Assembly (NCBI GenBank): GCA_034769895.1
Contig: JAWRYS010000684.1
Coordinates: 558,001 to 622,000, forward strand
DNA length: 64,000 nt
Source: Magicicada septendecula
Taxonomy: Eukaryota > Arthropoda > Insecta > Hemiptera > Cicadidae
Reading direction: 5' to 3'
A program made the position numbers and the translations under genes. Below, piece after piece: positions 40,987 to 52,600 of this stretch (positions are counted from its first letter, which is position 1; each line of letters opens with the position of its first letter). The notes beneath the pieces were generated by a model. It searched no databases, was not told the DNA's origin, and saw only the letters and a program-made list of their open reading frames with translations.

Positions 40987-41187
40987 ATGCGAGGGGACAC
41001 ACTTTACACCGGTGCATTGTATTATACACGCGGTGGTTTACTTCGCTACCAGTTCATAACAATAGGGGGAGGGTGGCTGCTTACTACATTTCTCAACACG
41101 CTTTATTGTTCTCGAACAGGCCACGACCGGGTGTTTACACTATTCAACTATACTTTTATTATTATTTTCTTTTTGGTCTCTTTCTAA
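40987..41187 (+). other. 66-codon ORF, intact in 16 of 18 copies; coding status uncertain
   Basis: ATG-started ORF whose product would be a small protein with a short polar N-terminus (MRGDTLYTG), a glycine-rich middle (FITIGGGW) and a hydrophobic C-terminal segment (about residues 52-66) that could span a membrane. No family is recognised. Intact copies start at 5506, 12599, 16144, 19690, 23236, 26784, 30335, 33885, 37436, 40987, 44537, 48087, 51637, 55188, 58739 and 62288. In units 1 (ATG at 1955) and 3 (ATG at 9049) codon 7 is TAA. The remaining changes are synonymous (unit 2 twice, units 5 and 18 once each) apart from one L to V in unit 2. Recent homogenisation explains most of the conservation, so a chance ORF is the default reading. 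Confidence 0.25.
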
Positions 41188-41248
41188 GAAACTTACCTTT
41201 TTCTTTATTTATTTATTATTTACTTTGGGGGAGATTTAAGAAACTTAC
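41185..41248 (+). repeat. 12-bp direct repeat TAAGAAACTTAC, period 52
   Basis: Exact copies begin at 41185 and 41237. The first overlaps the stop codon of the 66-codon ORF. The 52-bp spacing equals that of the 29-bp repeat about 480 bp upstream, which may be coincidence. Confidence 0.5.
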
Positions 41249-41437
41249 TTAGAATTATTTCCTATTGAATTACCATATTTATTTAGGACACTTTATTTAC
41301 TTAGTTTTCAGTTTAGGTCAGTTTTAAATTTTAATGTTTTGGGGCATGGGGTTTAACACTTTATCTAACAATGGAGGGTTAACTAAGTCATTTATTTATT
41401 TGAAATTTAAGTCACTATAAATACTTGCTCTACTACA

Positions 41438-41704
41438 CTATACACAATTATTGCCTACACGTTTTAGTACCTGGCAAACCATTAGCATGAGTAGTAAGAG
41501 AATTACCTCTCTTCTAAGAGAAAGACAAAAATTCCACACAGACGTTATTGTAATGTCAACGATCATCTGTTGGCTGGAATGTAGGTCACAGTAATTTTCT
41601 TCAAACAATGGCATACTTGTTGTATGCGTGGGAACGCGAGAAACACACTTGGGTGTTGTTCTATATAACAATAGCTCACGGCTATCTTTATCGACCGGTT
41701 TCAA
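41438..41704 (-). other. Minus-strand ORF of up to 88 codons, probably not coding
   Basis: An open stretch beginning at a TTG recurs in every unit; the first internal ATG gives about 59 codons. It includes a leucine-rich run (VILLLLMLMVCQ) and no recognised domain. Differences between copies are mixed: synonymous ACG/ACT and CGT/CGC changes, but also E to Q with L to M in units 4 and 11-13, V to D in unit 2, L to H in unit 3, D to N in unit 14, and a premature stop in unit 2. No start context, no selection pattern and no neighbouring gene support it. Confidence 0.15.
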
Positions 41705-41719
41705 CTGGGGAAGCCAGTT
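41508..41719 (+). repeat. Cluster of three short hairpins
   Basis: Inverted repeats occur at 41508-41521 (TCTCTT/AAGAGA, two-base spacer), 41611-41627 (GCATAC/GTATGC around TTGTT) and 41703-41719 (AACTGG/CCAGTT around GGAAG), with a weaker ATAGC/GCTAT pair between the last two. Spacings are about 100 and 90 bp. Each alone is near chance expectation; all three main stems are kept in both families and in unit 2. Confidence 0.5.
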
Positions 41720-41826
41720 TCAACAAGGGGTGAGTCCGATGCAATGATACACCCTTCACAAGTTACAGCCCGTAATAAGCTGAGTTTAGTTATTAATTGT
41801 CTTACGTTCTAATTTTAATTTCTGTA

Positions 41827-41844
41827 TTTTTTTTTTTTTTTTAG
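41827..41844 (+). repeat. Poly-T tract of variable length ending in AG
   Basis: A run of 16 T followed by AGTAAC. Counted lengths for units 1-18 are 16, 10, 16, 17, 14, 15, 16, 16, 17, 16, 16, 16, 16, 15, 17, 17, 14 and 15. Replication slippage or sequencing error can produce this. Poly-pyrimidine followed by AG resembles a 3' splice site, and on the minus strand it is a poly-A run that could be the relic of a retroposed tail; neither is supported by flanking evidence. Confidence 0.8.
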
Positions 41845-42071
41845 TAACAAAATTAAGTTACGAATTTATTTACACGTAATTAACCTGGTCTACTTTAGTC
41901 AAGAGTTTATATGTTTCACCGTGACGACAGACATACAATGCAGGCATATTCAGGAAACTACAGGTCTTGAATTGTCGCAATATAAACCTGTTAAAGACTG
42001 AACAGTTTGACAAGCACTAAAATTCATGTACGTACTTGCATTGGTGTAATACAATGATAGTTTGTATTATT

Positions 42072-42099
42072 TTGCGTATCTTAATTAACTTATACGCAA
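42072..42099 (+). repeat. Eight-pair hairpin TTGCGTAT / ATACGCAA
   Basis: Perfect eight-base arms with a 12-base loop that contains TTAATTAA. In unit 2 the loop changes but both arms are retained. A second, shorter inverted repeat (AACTT/AAGTT) overlaps the 3' arm. Confidence 0.6.
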
Positions 42100-42192
42100 G
42101 TTCGTCCGTAATCTTATACAAAATAAATTCACAATGGTCAATTAATATAGTGTAATAATCTAGTAATGGTAGCGACAGTATTAACCGCTAAT

Positions 42193-42237
42193 ACATGAAA
42201 TACATTATGTAATTTAATATTAACATGAAATACATTA
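42193..42237 (+). repeat. 15-bp direct repeat, period 30
   Basis: ACATGAAATACATTA at 42193-42207 recurs exactly at 42223-42237. Both copies are present in all units, including the divergent unit 2. Confidence 0.75.
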
Positions 42238-42301
42238 ACTGAGTGCATAGATCGGCAGAGAGTTGTCTATTTTATTTTACTACGTAACAATTATTTTACA
42301 C

Positions 42302-42372
42302 GCGCAACTTTATACGTCACGATGCTTACAAACCTTTTTTTTTTAACTTTAGCAGAGTGGCGCAACTTTATA
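42302..42372 (+). repeat. 13-bp direct repeat GCGCAACTTTATA, period 58
   Basis: Exact copies at 42302-42314 and 42360-42372 flank a variable run of about ten T. The second copy runs into the 5' arm of the nine-pair hairpin. In unit 2 the sequence just after the first copy is altered (TATACACACG). Confidence 0.65.
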
Positions 42373-42394
42373 ACGTTCCGGGCTACGTTATAAA
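42367..42394 (+). repeat. Nine-pair hairpin TTTATAACG / CGTTATAAA, longest perfect stem noted
   Basis: Nine-base perfect arms around a ten-base GC-rich loop (TTCCGGGCTA). Unchanged in all 18 copies, with the nearest change just outside in unit 15 (AAATTCAGG). It sits in a short region richer in GC than its flanks. By a rough calculation a nine-pair stem with a loop of up to 12 bases is expected less than once per unit by chance, so it is the best candidate for a real structured element. Confidence 0.65.
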
Positions 42395-42579
42395 TCCAGG
42401 GAACCCGATATAATCGACGCTAGCCAATTATACAGGCTGCCTACGTTGTAACAAATTGAAAATCAACACAACACATAGAAAAATAATATTTACTCTAATT
42501 ATTAGGACACAAGGGAAGGTATTTTCACTGATTTATGCACTCACTTCAATCTGTAATAAGATGACATCTCTTTATTAAC
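42395..42579 (+). other. 3' end of unit, A/B diagnostic segment without gene
   Basis: No gene or strong structure is seen. It carries linked family markers: B copies read GCTAGCCAATTA, CAAATTG, GAAAAATAAT and CACTGATTT; A copies read CTAGCCATTTA, CAAACTG, GAACAATAAT and CAAGGATTT. The state here predicts the state at the start of the next unit, so the chosen unit boundary is not a biological one. Confidence 0.6.
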
Positions 42580-45500
42580 AAATTATATATATAGAACCCA
42601 TTACATAAAAATTTTCTCATATTGAAATAGTTAAAAGGGGTTTTCTGTCAAACAAGGGATCAAATTGATCATGTAATTTACCTCGGATCCGAGTCTCTTT
42701 AAATCTAGTAAAGACGTCTGAATTTTACTTTACTTATCAAAAGCTTGCATGATTACATGAACACCGTTTGAAGAATGGTATTATTTAGTTAAGGGATTAA
42801 AACTTATATCTCAAGATTAATGTTACAACGTATGATTTTAGAAATTACTGTTTACATTTATTTTTGTTTTACTTAAAGCTTAGAGAAGATTATTGTCTTT
42901 TGAAAAGCCTCTGGCATGTATGAAAAGTTATATTTTAAATGTACATAATTCTCGGTAGGCAAGCCACCGAGTCACCTCTTAAATACGCTTTTGCTGTCCG
43001 TGTCCTGAGGCGTGAATCTTCGGAACTCTGGTAGTCGGGGTAGTCATCCGGGTCGTGTTTCCGGTGAAAGTCTTCTAGGTGTATTAATAAGGAGATGGAT
43101 GTTATGCTGCGTGAAGTCAGGTTGATCCTCGGCGGTTCTGGTAAGTGTTATATAGGTGGTAGTCGTCCGGATATGCAGTTGAGCACGTCACATATTCACT
43201 GGTAGAGTAGTACTGGAGTTGGCATCTTCTTTCCTTTTTGTTTTTACATTACTATCTGAATTACATCACTCGAACAATATTCGAGAGATCGTCTTTTAAT
43301 TAACTTGAGACATCACCTTATATACGAATTATTTTTTTTTTCTTATAACCACATTTCTTTAACAAATTCCTCACTACATCTTATATATAAATATAACTAG
43401 CTCTCCACGTTTTTAGTGGTAGCTAACACGCATTTAAAAACTTAAAACAAACATTTTTTTGAAGAGCCCTCGCTTGGAGGTGTTTACAGTCTGAACGCCG
43501 CATCGTAACTCTTGCATTGCTACAACAGGTAGATTGCAACGACGCGGAGTGAGTTCTCCGCCATAATATAGTTACAACATTTTTTTAAATATACATTCTT
43601 ATAGTCAGACAAAATAAACTATCTAGACTTATCTTGTTTACAGGGATTATTATAACTACTACTTGTGGCTTTAAATTATTAATTATTTACATTACGATTT
43701 TCAGATATTTCTAAGTTACAGCCGGTTCGCTAAGCACGTTGTGTCCGGAATTGGCAGGTCAACGCATGATAATTTACTAAAGGGTTAACTGTATTATTCT
43801 CAACTTTTTATATTACGATTTTTTTATTACTTATTTAGTTAGATTTTCTTAATTTAATTCTCATAACTATTATGAGTTAGTTCAGGGGTATTTGGTTTAA
43901 TCGTGCGATTTAAAGTACTTCCTTGCTTTCCATTTTTTTTTAATATTTTTATTATTAATATTTTTTTTATTACCATTTAAATCGTCACATACTCCGCCGC
44001 TTAAAATCGACATGGGGAATTTTAATAAGGAAAATTCGAAAGTGGGGTACTGGGAGTATGCTTGCCGTTACTGTGTGAAGTTAAATTTAGTACACAATTT
44101 GTTTTCTCTATCTCTCTTGAAATTTATTTATTTCTTGTCTTGTTCTCATTCGTGAAATTCCCTTTATCTCGTTTCTTAATACGCTAACTTAGATTTTAAT
44201 TCTTAATACTAATTTCCGTAACTCACAATATCGTGGCCCGACTGACATCGGCTTACTCTAACTACATCAGTTAGCTTTCAGCACTCTCTAATGATTACCT
44301 TGGCACACTCTAACTATATCAGTTAGCTTTCTGCACCATCATTACCCTTTTCAGTCGGCGCCGTTGTGACTATGTTACGTTACGTATATAATTCTTAATT
44401 TCCTCTAATATAACCTAAAGCGGATCCCATACTCCACTTTAGTTTATTTCTAATCCTAATTTCTTACGCTACTGAGAGAAGCGGAATTTCACGAAGATAA
44501 TTTTTATTTACTTTTAACTACCATCAGTTACAAACTATGCGAGGGGACACACTTTACACCGGTGCATTGTATTATACACGCGGTGGTTTACTTCGCTACC
44601 AGTTCATAACAATAGGGGGAGGGTGGCTGCTTACTACATTTCTCAACACGCTTTATTGTTCTCGAACAGGCCACGACCGGGTGTTTACACTATTCAACTA
44701 TACTTTTATTATTATTTTCTTTTTGGTCTCTTTCTAAGAAACTTACCTTTTTCTTTATTTATTTATTATTTACTTTGGGGGAGATTTAAGAAACTTACTT
44801 AGAATTATTTCCTATTGAATTACCATATTTATTTAGGACACTTTATTTACTTAGTTTTCAGTTTAGGTCAGTTTTAAATTTTAATGTTTTGGGGCATGGG
44901 GTTTAACACTTTATCTAACAATGGAGGGTTAACTAAGTCATTTATTTATTTGAAATTTAAGTCACTATAAATACTTGCTCTACTACACTATACACAATTA
45001 TTGCCTACACGTTTTAGTACCTGGCAAACCATTAGCATGAGTAGTAAGAGAATTACCTCTCTTCTAAGAGAAAGACAAAAATTCCACACAGACGTTATTG
45101 TAATGTCAACGATCATCTGTTGGCTGGAATGTAGGTCACAGTAATTTTCTTCAAACAATGGCATACTTGTTGTATGCGTGGGAACGCGAGAAACACACTT
45201 GGGTGTTGTTCTATATAACAATAGCTCACGGCTATCTTTATCGACCGGTTTCAACTGGGGAAGCCAGTTTCAACAAGGGGTGAGTCCGATGCAATGATAC
45301 ACCCTTCACAAGTTACAGCCCGTAATAAGCTGAGTTTAGTTATTAATTGTCTTACGTTCTAATTTTAATTTCTGTATTTTTTTTTTTTTTTTAGTAACAA
45401 AATTAAGTTACGAATTTATTTACACGTAATTAACCTGGTCTACTTTAGTCAAGAGTTTATATGTTTCACCGTGACGACAGACATACAATGCAGGCATATT

Positions 45501-46129
45501 CAGGAAACTACAGGTCTTGAATTGTCGCAATATAAACCTGTTAAAGACTGAACAGTTTGACAAGCACTAAAATTCATGTACGTACTTGCATTGGTGTAAT
45601 ACAATGATAGTTTGTATTATTTTGCGTATCTTAATTAACTTATACGCAAGTTCGTCCGTAATCTTATACAAAATAAATTCACAATGGTCAATTAATATAG
45701 TGTAATAATCTAGTAATGGTAGCGACAGTATTAACCGCTAATACATGAAATACATTATGTAATTTAATATTAACATGAAATACATTAACTGAGTGCATAG
45801 ATCGGCAGAGAGTTGTCTATTTTATTTTACTACGTAACAATTATTTTACACGCGCAACTTTATACGTCACGATGCTTACAAACCTTTTTTTTTTAACTTT
45901 AGCAGAGTGGCGCAACTTTATAACGTTCCGGGCTACGTTATAAATCCAGGGAACCCGATATAATCGACGCTAGCCAATTATACAGGCTGCCTACGTTGTA
46001 ACAAATTGAAAATCAACACAACACATAGAAAAATAATATTTACTCTAATTATTAGGACACAAGGGAAGGTATTTTCACTGATTTATGCACTCACTTCAAT
46101 CTGTAATAAGATGACATCTCTTTATTAAC
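42580..46129 (+). repeat. Unit 13, apparently identical to unit 12
   Basis: 3550 bp. Every block I compared matches unit 12, including T-run lengths near 45377 and 45887. Identity over 3.5 kb implies a very recent exchange, unless the assembler duplicated a copy. It is the last unit with the linked TTTTAAATTTT and ATCTGTTGGCT variants. Confidence 0.97.
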
Positions 46130-49100
46130 AAATTATATATATAGAACCCATTACATAAAAATTTTCTCATATTGAAATAGTTAAAAGGGGTTTTCTGTCA
46201 AACAAGGGATCAAATTGATCATGTAATTTACCTCGGATCCGAGTCTCTTTAAATCTAGTAAAGACGTCTGAATTTTACTTTACTTATCAAAAGCTTGCAT
46301 GATTACATGAACACCGTTTGAAGAATGGTATTATTTAGTTAAGGGATTAAAACTTATATCTCAAGATTAATGTTACAACGTATGATTTTAGAAATTACTG
46401 TTTACATTTATTTTTGTTTTACTTAAAGCTTAGAGAAGATTATTGTCTTTTGAAAAGCCTCTGGCATGTATGAAAAGTTATATTTTAAATGTACATAATT
46501 CTCGGTAGGCAAGCCACCGAGTCACCCCTTAAATACGCTTTTGCTGTCCGTGTCCTGAGGCGTGAATCTTCGGAACTCTGGTAGTCGGGGTAGTCATCCG
46601 GGTCGTGTTTCCGGTGAAAGTCTTCTAGGTGTATTAATAAGGAGATGGATGTTATGCTGGGTGAAGTCAGGTTGATCCTCGGCGGTTCTGGTAAGTGTTA
46701 TATAGGTGGTAGTCGTCCGGATATGCAGTTGAGCACGTCACATATTCACTGGTAGAGTAGTACTGGAGTTGGCATCTTCTTTCCTTTTTGTTTTTACATT
46801 ACTATCTGAATTACATCACTCGAACAATATTCGAGAGATCGTCTTTTAATTAACTTGAGACATCACCTTATATACGAATTATTTTTTTTTTCTTATAACC
46901 ACATTTCTTTAACAAATTCCTCACTACATCTTATATATAAATATAACTAGCTCTCCACGTTTTTAGTGGTAGCTAACACGCATTTAAAAACTTAAAACAA
47001 ACATTTTTTTGAAGAGCCCTCGCTTGGAGGTGTTTACAGTCTGAACGCCGCATCGTAACTCTTGCATTGCTACAACAGGTAGATTGCAACGACGCGGAGT
47101 GAGTACTCCGCCATAATATAGTTACAACATTTTTTTAAATATACATTCTTATAGTCAGACAAAATAAACTATCTAGACTTATCTTGTTTACAGGGATTAT
47201 TATAACTACTACTTGTGGCTTTAAATTATTAATTATTTACATTACGATTTTCAGATATTTCTAAGTTACAGCCGGTTCGCTAAGCACGTTGTGTCCGGAA
47301 TTGGCAGGTCAACGCATGATAATTTACTAAAGGGTTAACTGTATTATTCTCAACTTTTTATATTACGATTTTTTTATTACTTATTTAGTTAGATTTTCTT
47401 AATTTAATTCTCATAACTATTATGAGTTAGTTCAGGGGTATTTGGTTTAATCGTGCGATTTAAAGTACTTCCTTGCTTTCCATTTTTTTTTAATATTTTT
47501 ATTATTAATATTTTTTTTATTACCATTTAAATCGTCACATACTCCGCCGCTTAAAATCGACATGGGGAATTTTAATAAGGAAAATTCGAAAGTGGGGTAC
47601 TGGGAGTATGCTTGCCGTTACTGTGTGAAGTTAAATTTAGTACACAATTTGTTTTCTCTATCTCTCTTGAAATTTATTTATTTCTTGTCTTGTTCTCATT
47701 CGTGAAATTCCCTTTATCTCGTTTCTTAATACGCTAACTTAGATTTTAATTCTTAATACTAATTTCCGTAACTCACAATATCGTGGCCCGACTGACATCG
47801 GCTTACTCTAACTACATCAGTTAGCTTTCAGCACTCTCTAATGATTACCTTGGCACACTCTAACTATATCAGTTAGCTTTCTGCACCATCATTACCCTTT
47901 TCAGTCGGCGCCGTTGTGACTATGTTACGTTACGTATATAATTCTTAATTTCCTCTAATATAACCTAAAGCGGATCCCATACTCCACTTTAGTTTATTTC
48001 TAATCCTAATTTCTTACGCTACTGAGAGAAGCGGAATTTCACGAAGATAATTTTTATTTACTTTTAACTACCATCAGTTACAAACTATGCGAGGGGACAC
48101 ACTTTACACCGGTGCATTGTATTATACACGCGGTGGTTTACTTCGCTACCAGTTCATAACAATAGGGGGAGGGTGGCTGCTTACTACATTTCTCAACACG
48201 CTTTATTGTTCTCGAACAGGCCACGACCGGGTGTTTACACTATTCAACTATACTTTTATTATTATTTTCTTTTTGGTCTCTTTCTAAGAAACTTACCTTT
48301 TTCTTTATTTATTTATTATTTACTTTGGGGGAGATTTAAGAAACTTACTTAGAATTATTTCCTATTGAATTACCATATTTATTTAGGACACTTTATTTAC
48401 TTAGTTTTCAGTTTAGGTCAGTTTAAAAGTTTAATGTTTTGGGGCATGGGGTTTAACACTTTATCTAACAATGGAGGGTTAACTAAGTCATTTATTTATT
48501 TGAAATTTAAGTCACTATAAATACTTGCTCTACTACACTATACACAATTATTGCCTACACGTTTTAGTACCTGGCAAACCATTAGCATGAGTAGTAAGAG
48601 AATTACCTCTCTTCTAAGAGAAAGACAAAAATTCCACACAGAAGTTATTGTAATGTCAACGATCAGCTGTTCGCTGGAATGTAGGTCACAGTAATTTTCT
48701 TCAAACAATGGCATACTTGTTGTATGCGTGGGAACGCGAGAAACACACTTGGGTGTTGTTCTATATAACAATAGCTCACGGCTATTTTTATCGACCGGTT
48801 TCAACTGGGGAAGCCAGTTTCAACAAGGGGTGAGTCCGATGCAATGATACACCCTTCACAAGTTACAGCCCGTAATAAGCTGAGTTTAGTTATTAATTGT
48901 CTTACGTTCTAATTTTAATTTCTGTATTTTTTTTTTTTTTTAGTAACAAAATTAAGTTACGAATTTATTTACACGTAATTAACCTGGTCTACTTTAGTCA
49001 AGAGTTTATATGTTTCACCGTGACGACAGACATACAATGCAGGCATATTCAGGAAACTACAGGTCTTGAATTGTCGCAATATAAACCTGTTAAAGACTGA

Positions 49101-49679
49101 ACAGTTTGACAAGCACTAAAATTCATGTACGTACTTGCATTGGTGTAATACAATGATAGTTTGTATTATTTTGCGTATCTTAATTAACTTATACGCAAGT
49201 TCGTCCGTAATCTTATACAAAATAAATTCACAATGGTCAATTAATATAGTGTAATAATCTAGTAATGGTAGCGACAGTATTAACCGCTAATACATGAAAT
49301 ACATTATGTAATTTAATATTAACATGAAATACATTAACTGAGTGCATAGATCGGCAGAGAGTTGTCTATTTTATTTTACTACGTAACAATTATTTTACAC
49401 GCGCAACTTTATACGTCACGATGCTTACAAACCTTTTTTTTTTTAACTTTAGCAGAGTGGCGCAACTTTATAACGTTCCGGGCTACGTTATAAATCCAGG
49501 GAACCCGATATAATCGACGCTAGCCAATTATACAGGCTGCCTACGTTGTAACAAATTGAAAATCAACACAACACATAGAAAAATAATATTTACTCTAATT
49601 ATTAGGACACAAGGGAAGGTATTTTCACTGATTTATGCACTCACTTCAATCTGTAATAAGATGACATCTCTTTATTAAC
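46130..49679 (+). repeat. Unit 14, B-type retaining GAGTACTCCGC
   Basis: The only copy to the right of unit 10 that keeps the full seven-pair hairpin (GAGTACTCCGC near 47101); its B neighbours read GAGTTCTCCGC. Private changes are CACCCCTTAA near 46524, GCTGGGTG near 46657 and GGCTATTTTT near 48781. CAGAAGTTATT near 48640 groups its 3' half with units 8, 10 and 15-17. Confidence 0.97.
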
Positions 49680-52600
49680 AAATTATATATATAGAACCCA
49701 TTACATAAAAATTTTCTCATATTGAAATAGTTAAAAGGGGTTTTCTGTCAAACAAGGGATCAAATTGATCATGTAATTTACCTCGGATCCGAGTCTCTTT
49801 AAATCTAGTAAAGACGTCTGAATTTTACTTTACTTATCAAAAGCTTGCATGATTACATGAACACCGTTTGAAGAATGGTATTATTTAGTTAAGGGATTAA
49901 AACTTATATCTCAAGATTAATGTTACAACGTATGATTTTAGAAATTACTGTTTACATTTATTTTTGTTTTACTTAAAGCTTAGAGAAGATTATTGTCTTT
50001 TGAAAAGCCTCTGGCATGTATGAAAAGTTATATTTTAAATGTACATAATTCTCGGTAGGCAAGCCACCGAGTCACCTCTTAAATACGCTTTTGCTGTCCG
50101 TGTCCTGAGGCGTGAATCTTCGGAACTCTGGTAGTCGGGGTAGTCATCCGGGTCGTGTTTCCGGTGAAAGTCTTCTAGGTGTATTAATAAGGAGATGGAT
50201 GTTATGCTGCGTGAAGTCAGGTTGATCCTCGGCGGTTCTGGTAAGTGTTATATAGGTGGTAGTCGTCCTGATATGCAGTTGAGCACGTCACATATTCACT
50301 GGTAGAGTAGTACTGGAGTTGGCATCTTCTTTCCTTTTTGTATTTACATTACTATCTGAATTACATCACTCGAACAATATTCGAGAGATCGTCTTTTAAT
50401 TAACTTGAGACATCACCTTATATACGAATTATTTTTTTTTTCTTATAACCACATTTCTTTAACAAATTCCTCACTACATCTTATATATAAATATAACTAG
50501 CTCTCCACGTTTTTAGTGGTAGCTAACACGCATTTAAAAACTTAAAACAAACATTTTTTTGAAGAGCCCTCGCTTGGAGGTGTTTACAGTCTGAACGCCG
50601 CATCGTAACTCTTGCATTGCTACAACAGGTAGATTGCAACGACGCGGAGTGAGTTCTCCGCCATAATATAGTTACAACATTTTTTTAAATATACATTCTT
50701 ATAGTCAGACAAAATAAACTATCTAGACTTATCTTGTTTACAGGGATTATTATAACTACTACTTGTGGCTTTAAATTATTAATTATTTACATTACGATTT
50801 TCAGATATTTCTAAGTTACAGCCGGTTCGCTAAGCACGTTGTGTCCGGAATTGGCAGGTCAACGCATGATAATTTACTAAAGGGTTAACTGTATTATTCT
50901 CAACTTTTTATATTTCGATTTTTTTATTACTTATTTAGTTAGATTTTCTTAATTTAATTCTCATAACTATTATGAGTTAGTTCAGGGGTATTTGGTTTAA
51001 TCGTGCGATTTAAAGTACTTCCTTGCTTTCCATTTTTTTTTAATATTTTTATTATTAATATTTTTTTTATTACCATTTAAATCGTCACATACTCCGCCGC
51101 TTAAAATCGACATGGGGAATTTTAATAAGGAAAATTCGAAAGTGGGGTACTGGGAGTATGCTTGCCGTTACTGTGTGAAGTTAAATTTAGTACACAATTT
51201 GTTTTCTCTATCTCTCTTGAAATTTATTTATTTCTTGTCTTGTTCTCATTCGTGAAATTCCCTTTATCTCGTTTCTTAATACGCTAACTTAGATTTTAAT
51301 TCTTAATACTAATTTCCGTAACTCACAATATCGTGGCCCGACTGACATCGGCTTACTCTAACTACATCAGTTAGCTTTCAGCACTCTCTAATGATTACCT
51401 TGGCACACTCTAACTATATCAGTTAGCTTTCTGCACCATCATTACCCTTTTCAGTCGGCGCCGTTGTGACTATGTTACGTTACGTATATAATTCTTAATT
51501 TCCTCTAATATAACCTAAAGCGGATCCCATACTCCACTTTAGTTTATTTCTAATCCTAATTTCTTACGCTACTGAGAGAAGCGGAATTTCACGAAGATAA
51601 TTTTTATTTACTTTTAACTACCATCAGTTACAAACTATGCGAGGGGACACACTTTACACCGGTGCATTGTATTATACACGCGGTGGTTTACTTCGCTACC
51701 AGTTCATAACAATAGGGGGAGGGTGGCTGCTTACTACATTTCTCAACACGCTTTATTGTTCTCGAACAGGCCACGACCGGGTGTTTACACTATTCAACTA
51801 TACTTTTATTATTATTTTCTTTTTGGTCTCTTTCTAAGAAACTTACCTTTTTCTTTATTTATTTATTATTTACTTTGGGGGAGATTTAAGAAACTTACTT
51901 AGAATTATTTCCTATTGAATTACCATATTTATTTAGGACACTTTATTTACTTAGTTTTCAGTTTAGGTCAGTTTAAAAGTTTAATGTTTTGGGGCATGGG
52001 GTTTAACACTTTATCTAACAATGGAGGGTTAACTAAGTCATTTATTTATTTGAAATTTAAGTCACTATAAATACTTGCTCTACTACACTATACACAATTA
52101 TTGCCTACACGTTTTAGTACCTGGCAAACCATTAGCATGAGTAGTAAGAGAATTACCTCTCTTCTAAGAGAAAGACAAAAATTCCACACAGAAGTTATTG
52201 TAATGTCAACGATCAGCTGTTCGCTGGAATGTAGGTCACAGTAATTTTCTTCAAACAATGGCATACTTGTTGTATGCGTGGGAACGCGAGAAACACACTT
52301 GGGTGTTGTTCTATATAACAATAGCTCACGGCTATCTTTATCGACCGGTTTCAACTGGGGAAGCCAGTTTCAACAAGGGGTGAGTCCGATGCAATGATAC
52401 ACCCTTCACAAGTTACAGCCCGTAATAAGCTGAGTTTAGTTATTAATTGTCTTACGTTCTAATTTTAATTTCTGTATTTTTTTTTTTTTTTTTAGTAACA
52501 AAATTAAGTTACGAATTTATTTACACGTAATTAACCTGGTCTACTTTAGTCAAGAGTTTATATGTTTCACCGTGACGACAGACATACAATGCAGGCATAT

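Larger units (their letters stand above)
40250..41440 (+). other. T-rich, A-poor strand-asymmetric zone
   Basis: Over about 1.2 kb the plus strand has far more T than A and many T runs; the unit-1 line at 2101-2160, for example, has about twice as many T as A. The skew ends near 41440, after which A-rich text begins (for example 41490-41540). The zone holds the 29-bp direct repeat, the 66-codon ORF and no other gene. Such skew can reflect transcription- or replication-linked mutation bias, or an expanded T-rich ancestor. Confidence 0.5.
39030..42579 (+). repeat. Unit 12, B-type reference copy
   Basis: 3550 bp. Used here as the reference for features inside the unit because it lies in the homogeneous part of the array and shows no private variant. 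In a line-by-line comparison I saw no substitution between this copy and unit 13. Confidence 0.97.

Noticed and set aside
39108-42394. Claim that the number of hairpins per unit is itself abnormal
   Set aside because: A rough estimate gives on the order of ten six-pair stems with short loops per unit by chance at this AT content. Only the longest or GC-rich ones are worth attention.
42360-42440. Possible tRNA or snRNA gene around the nine-pair hairpin
   Set aside because: No tRNA B-box or cloverleaf, no U1-U6 snRNA conserved core and no recognisable terminator context. Only the hairpin is supported.
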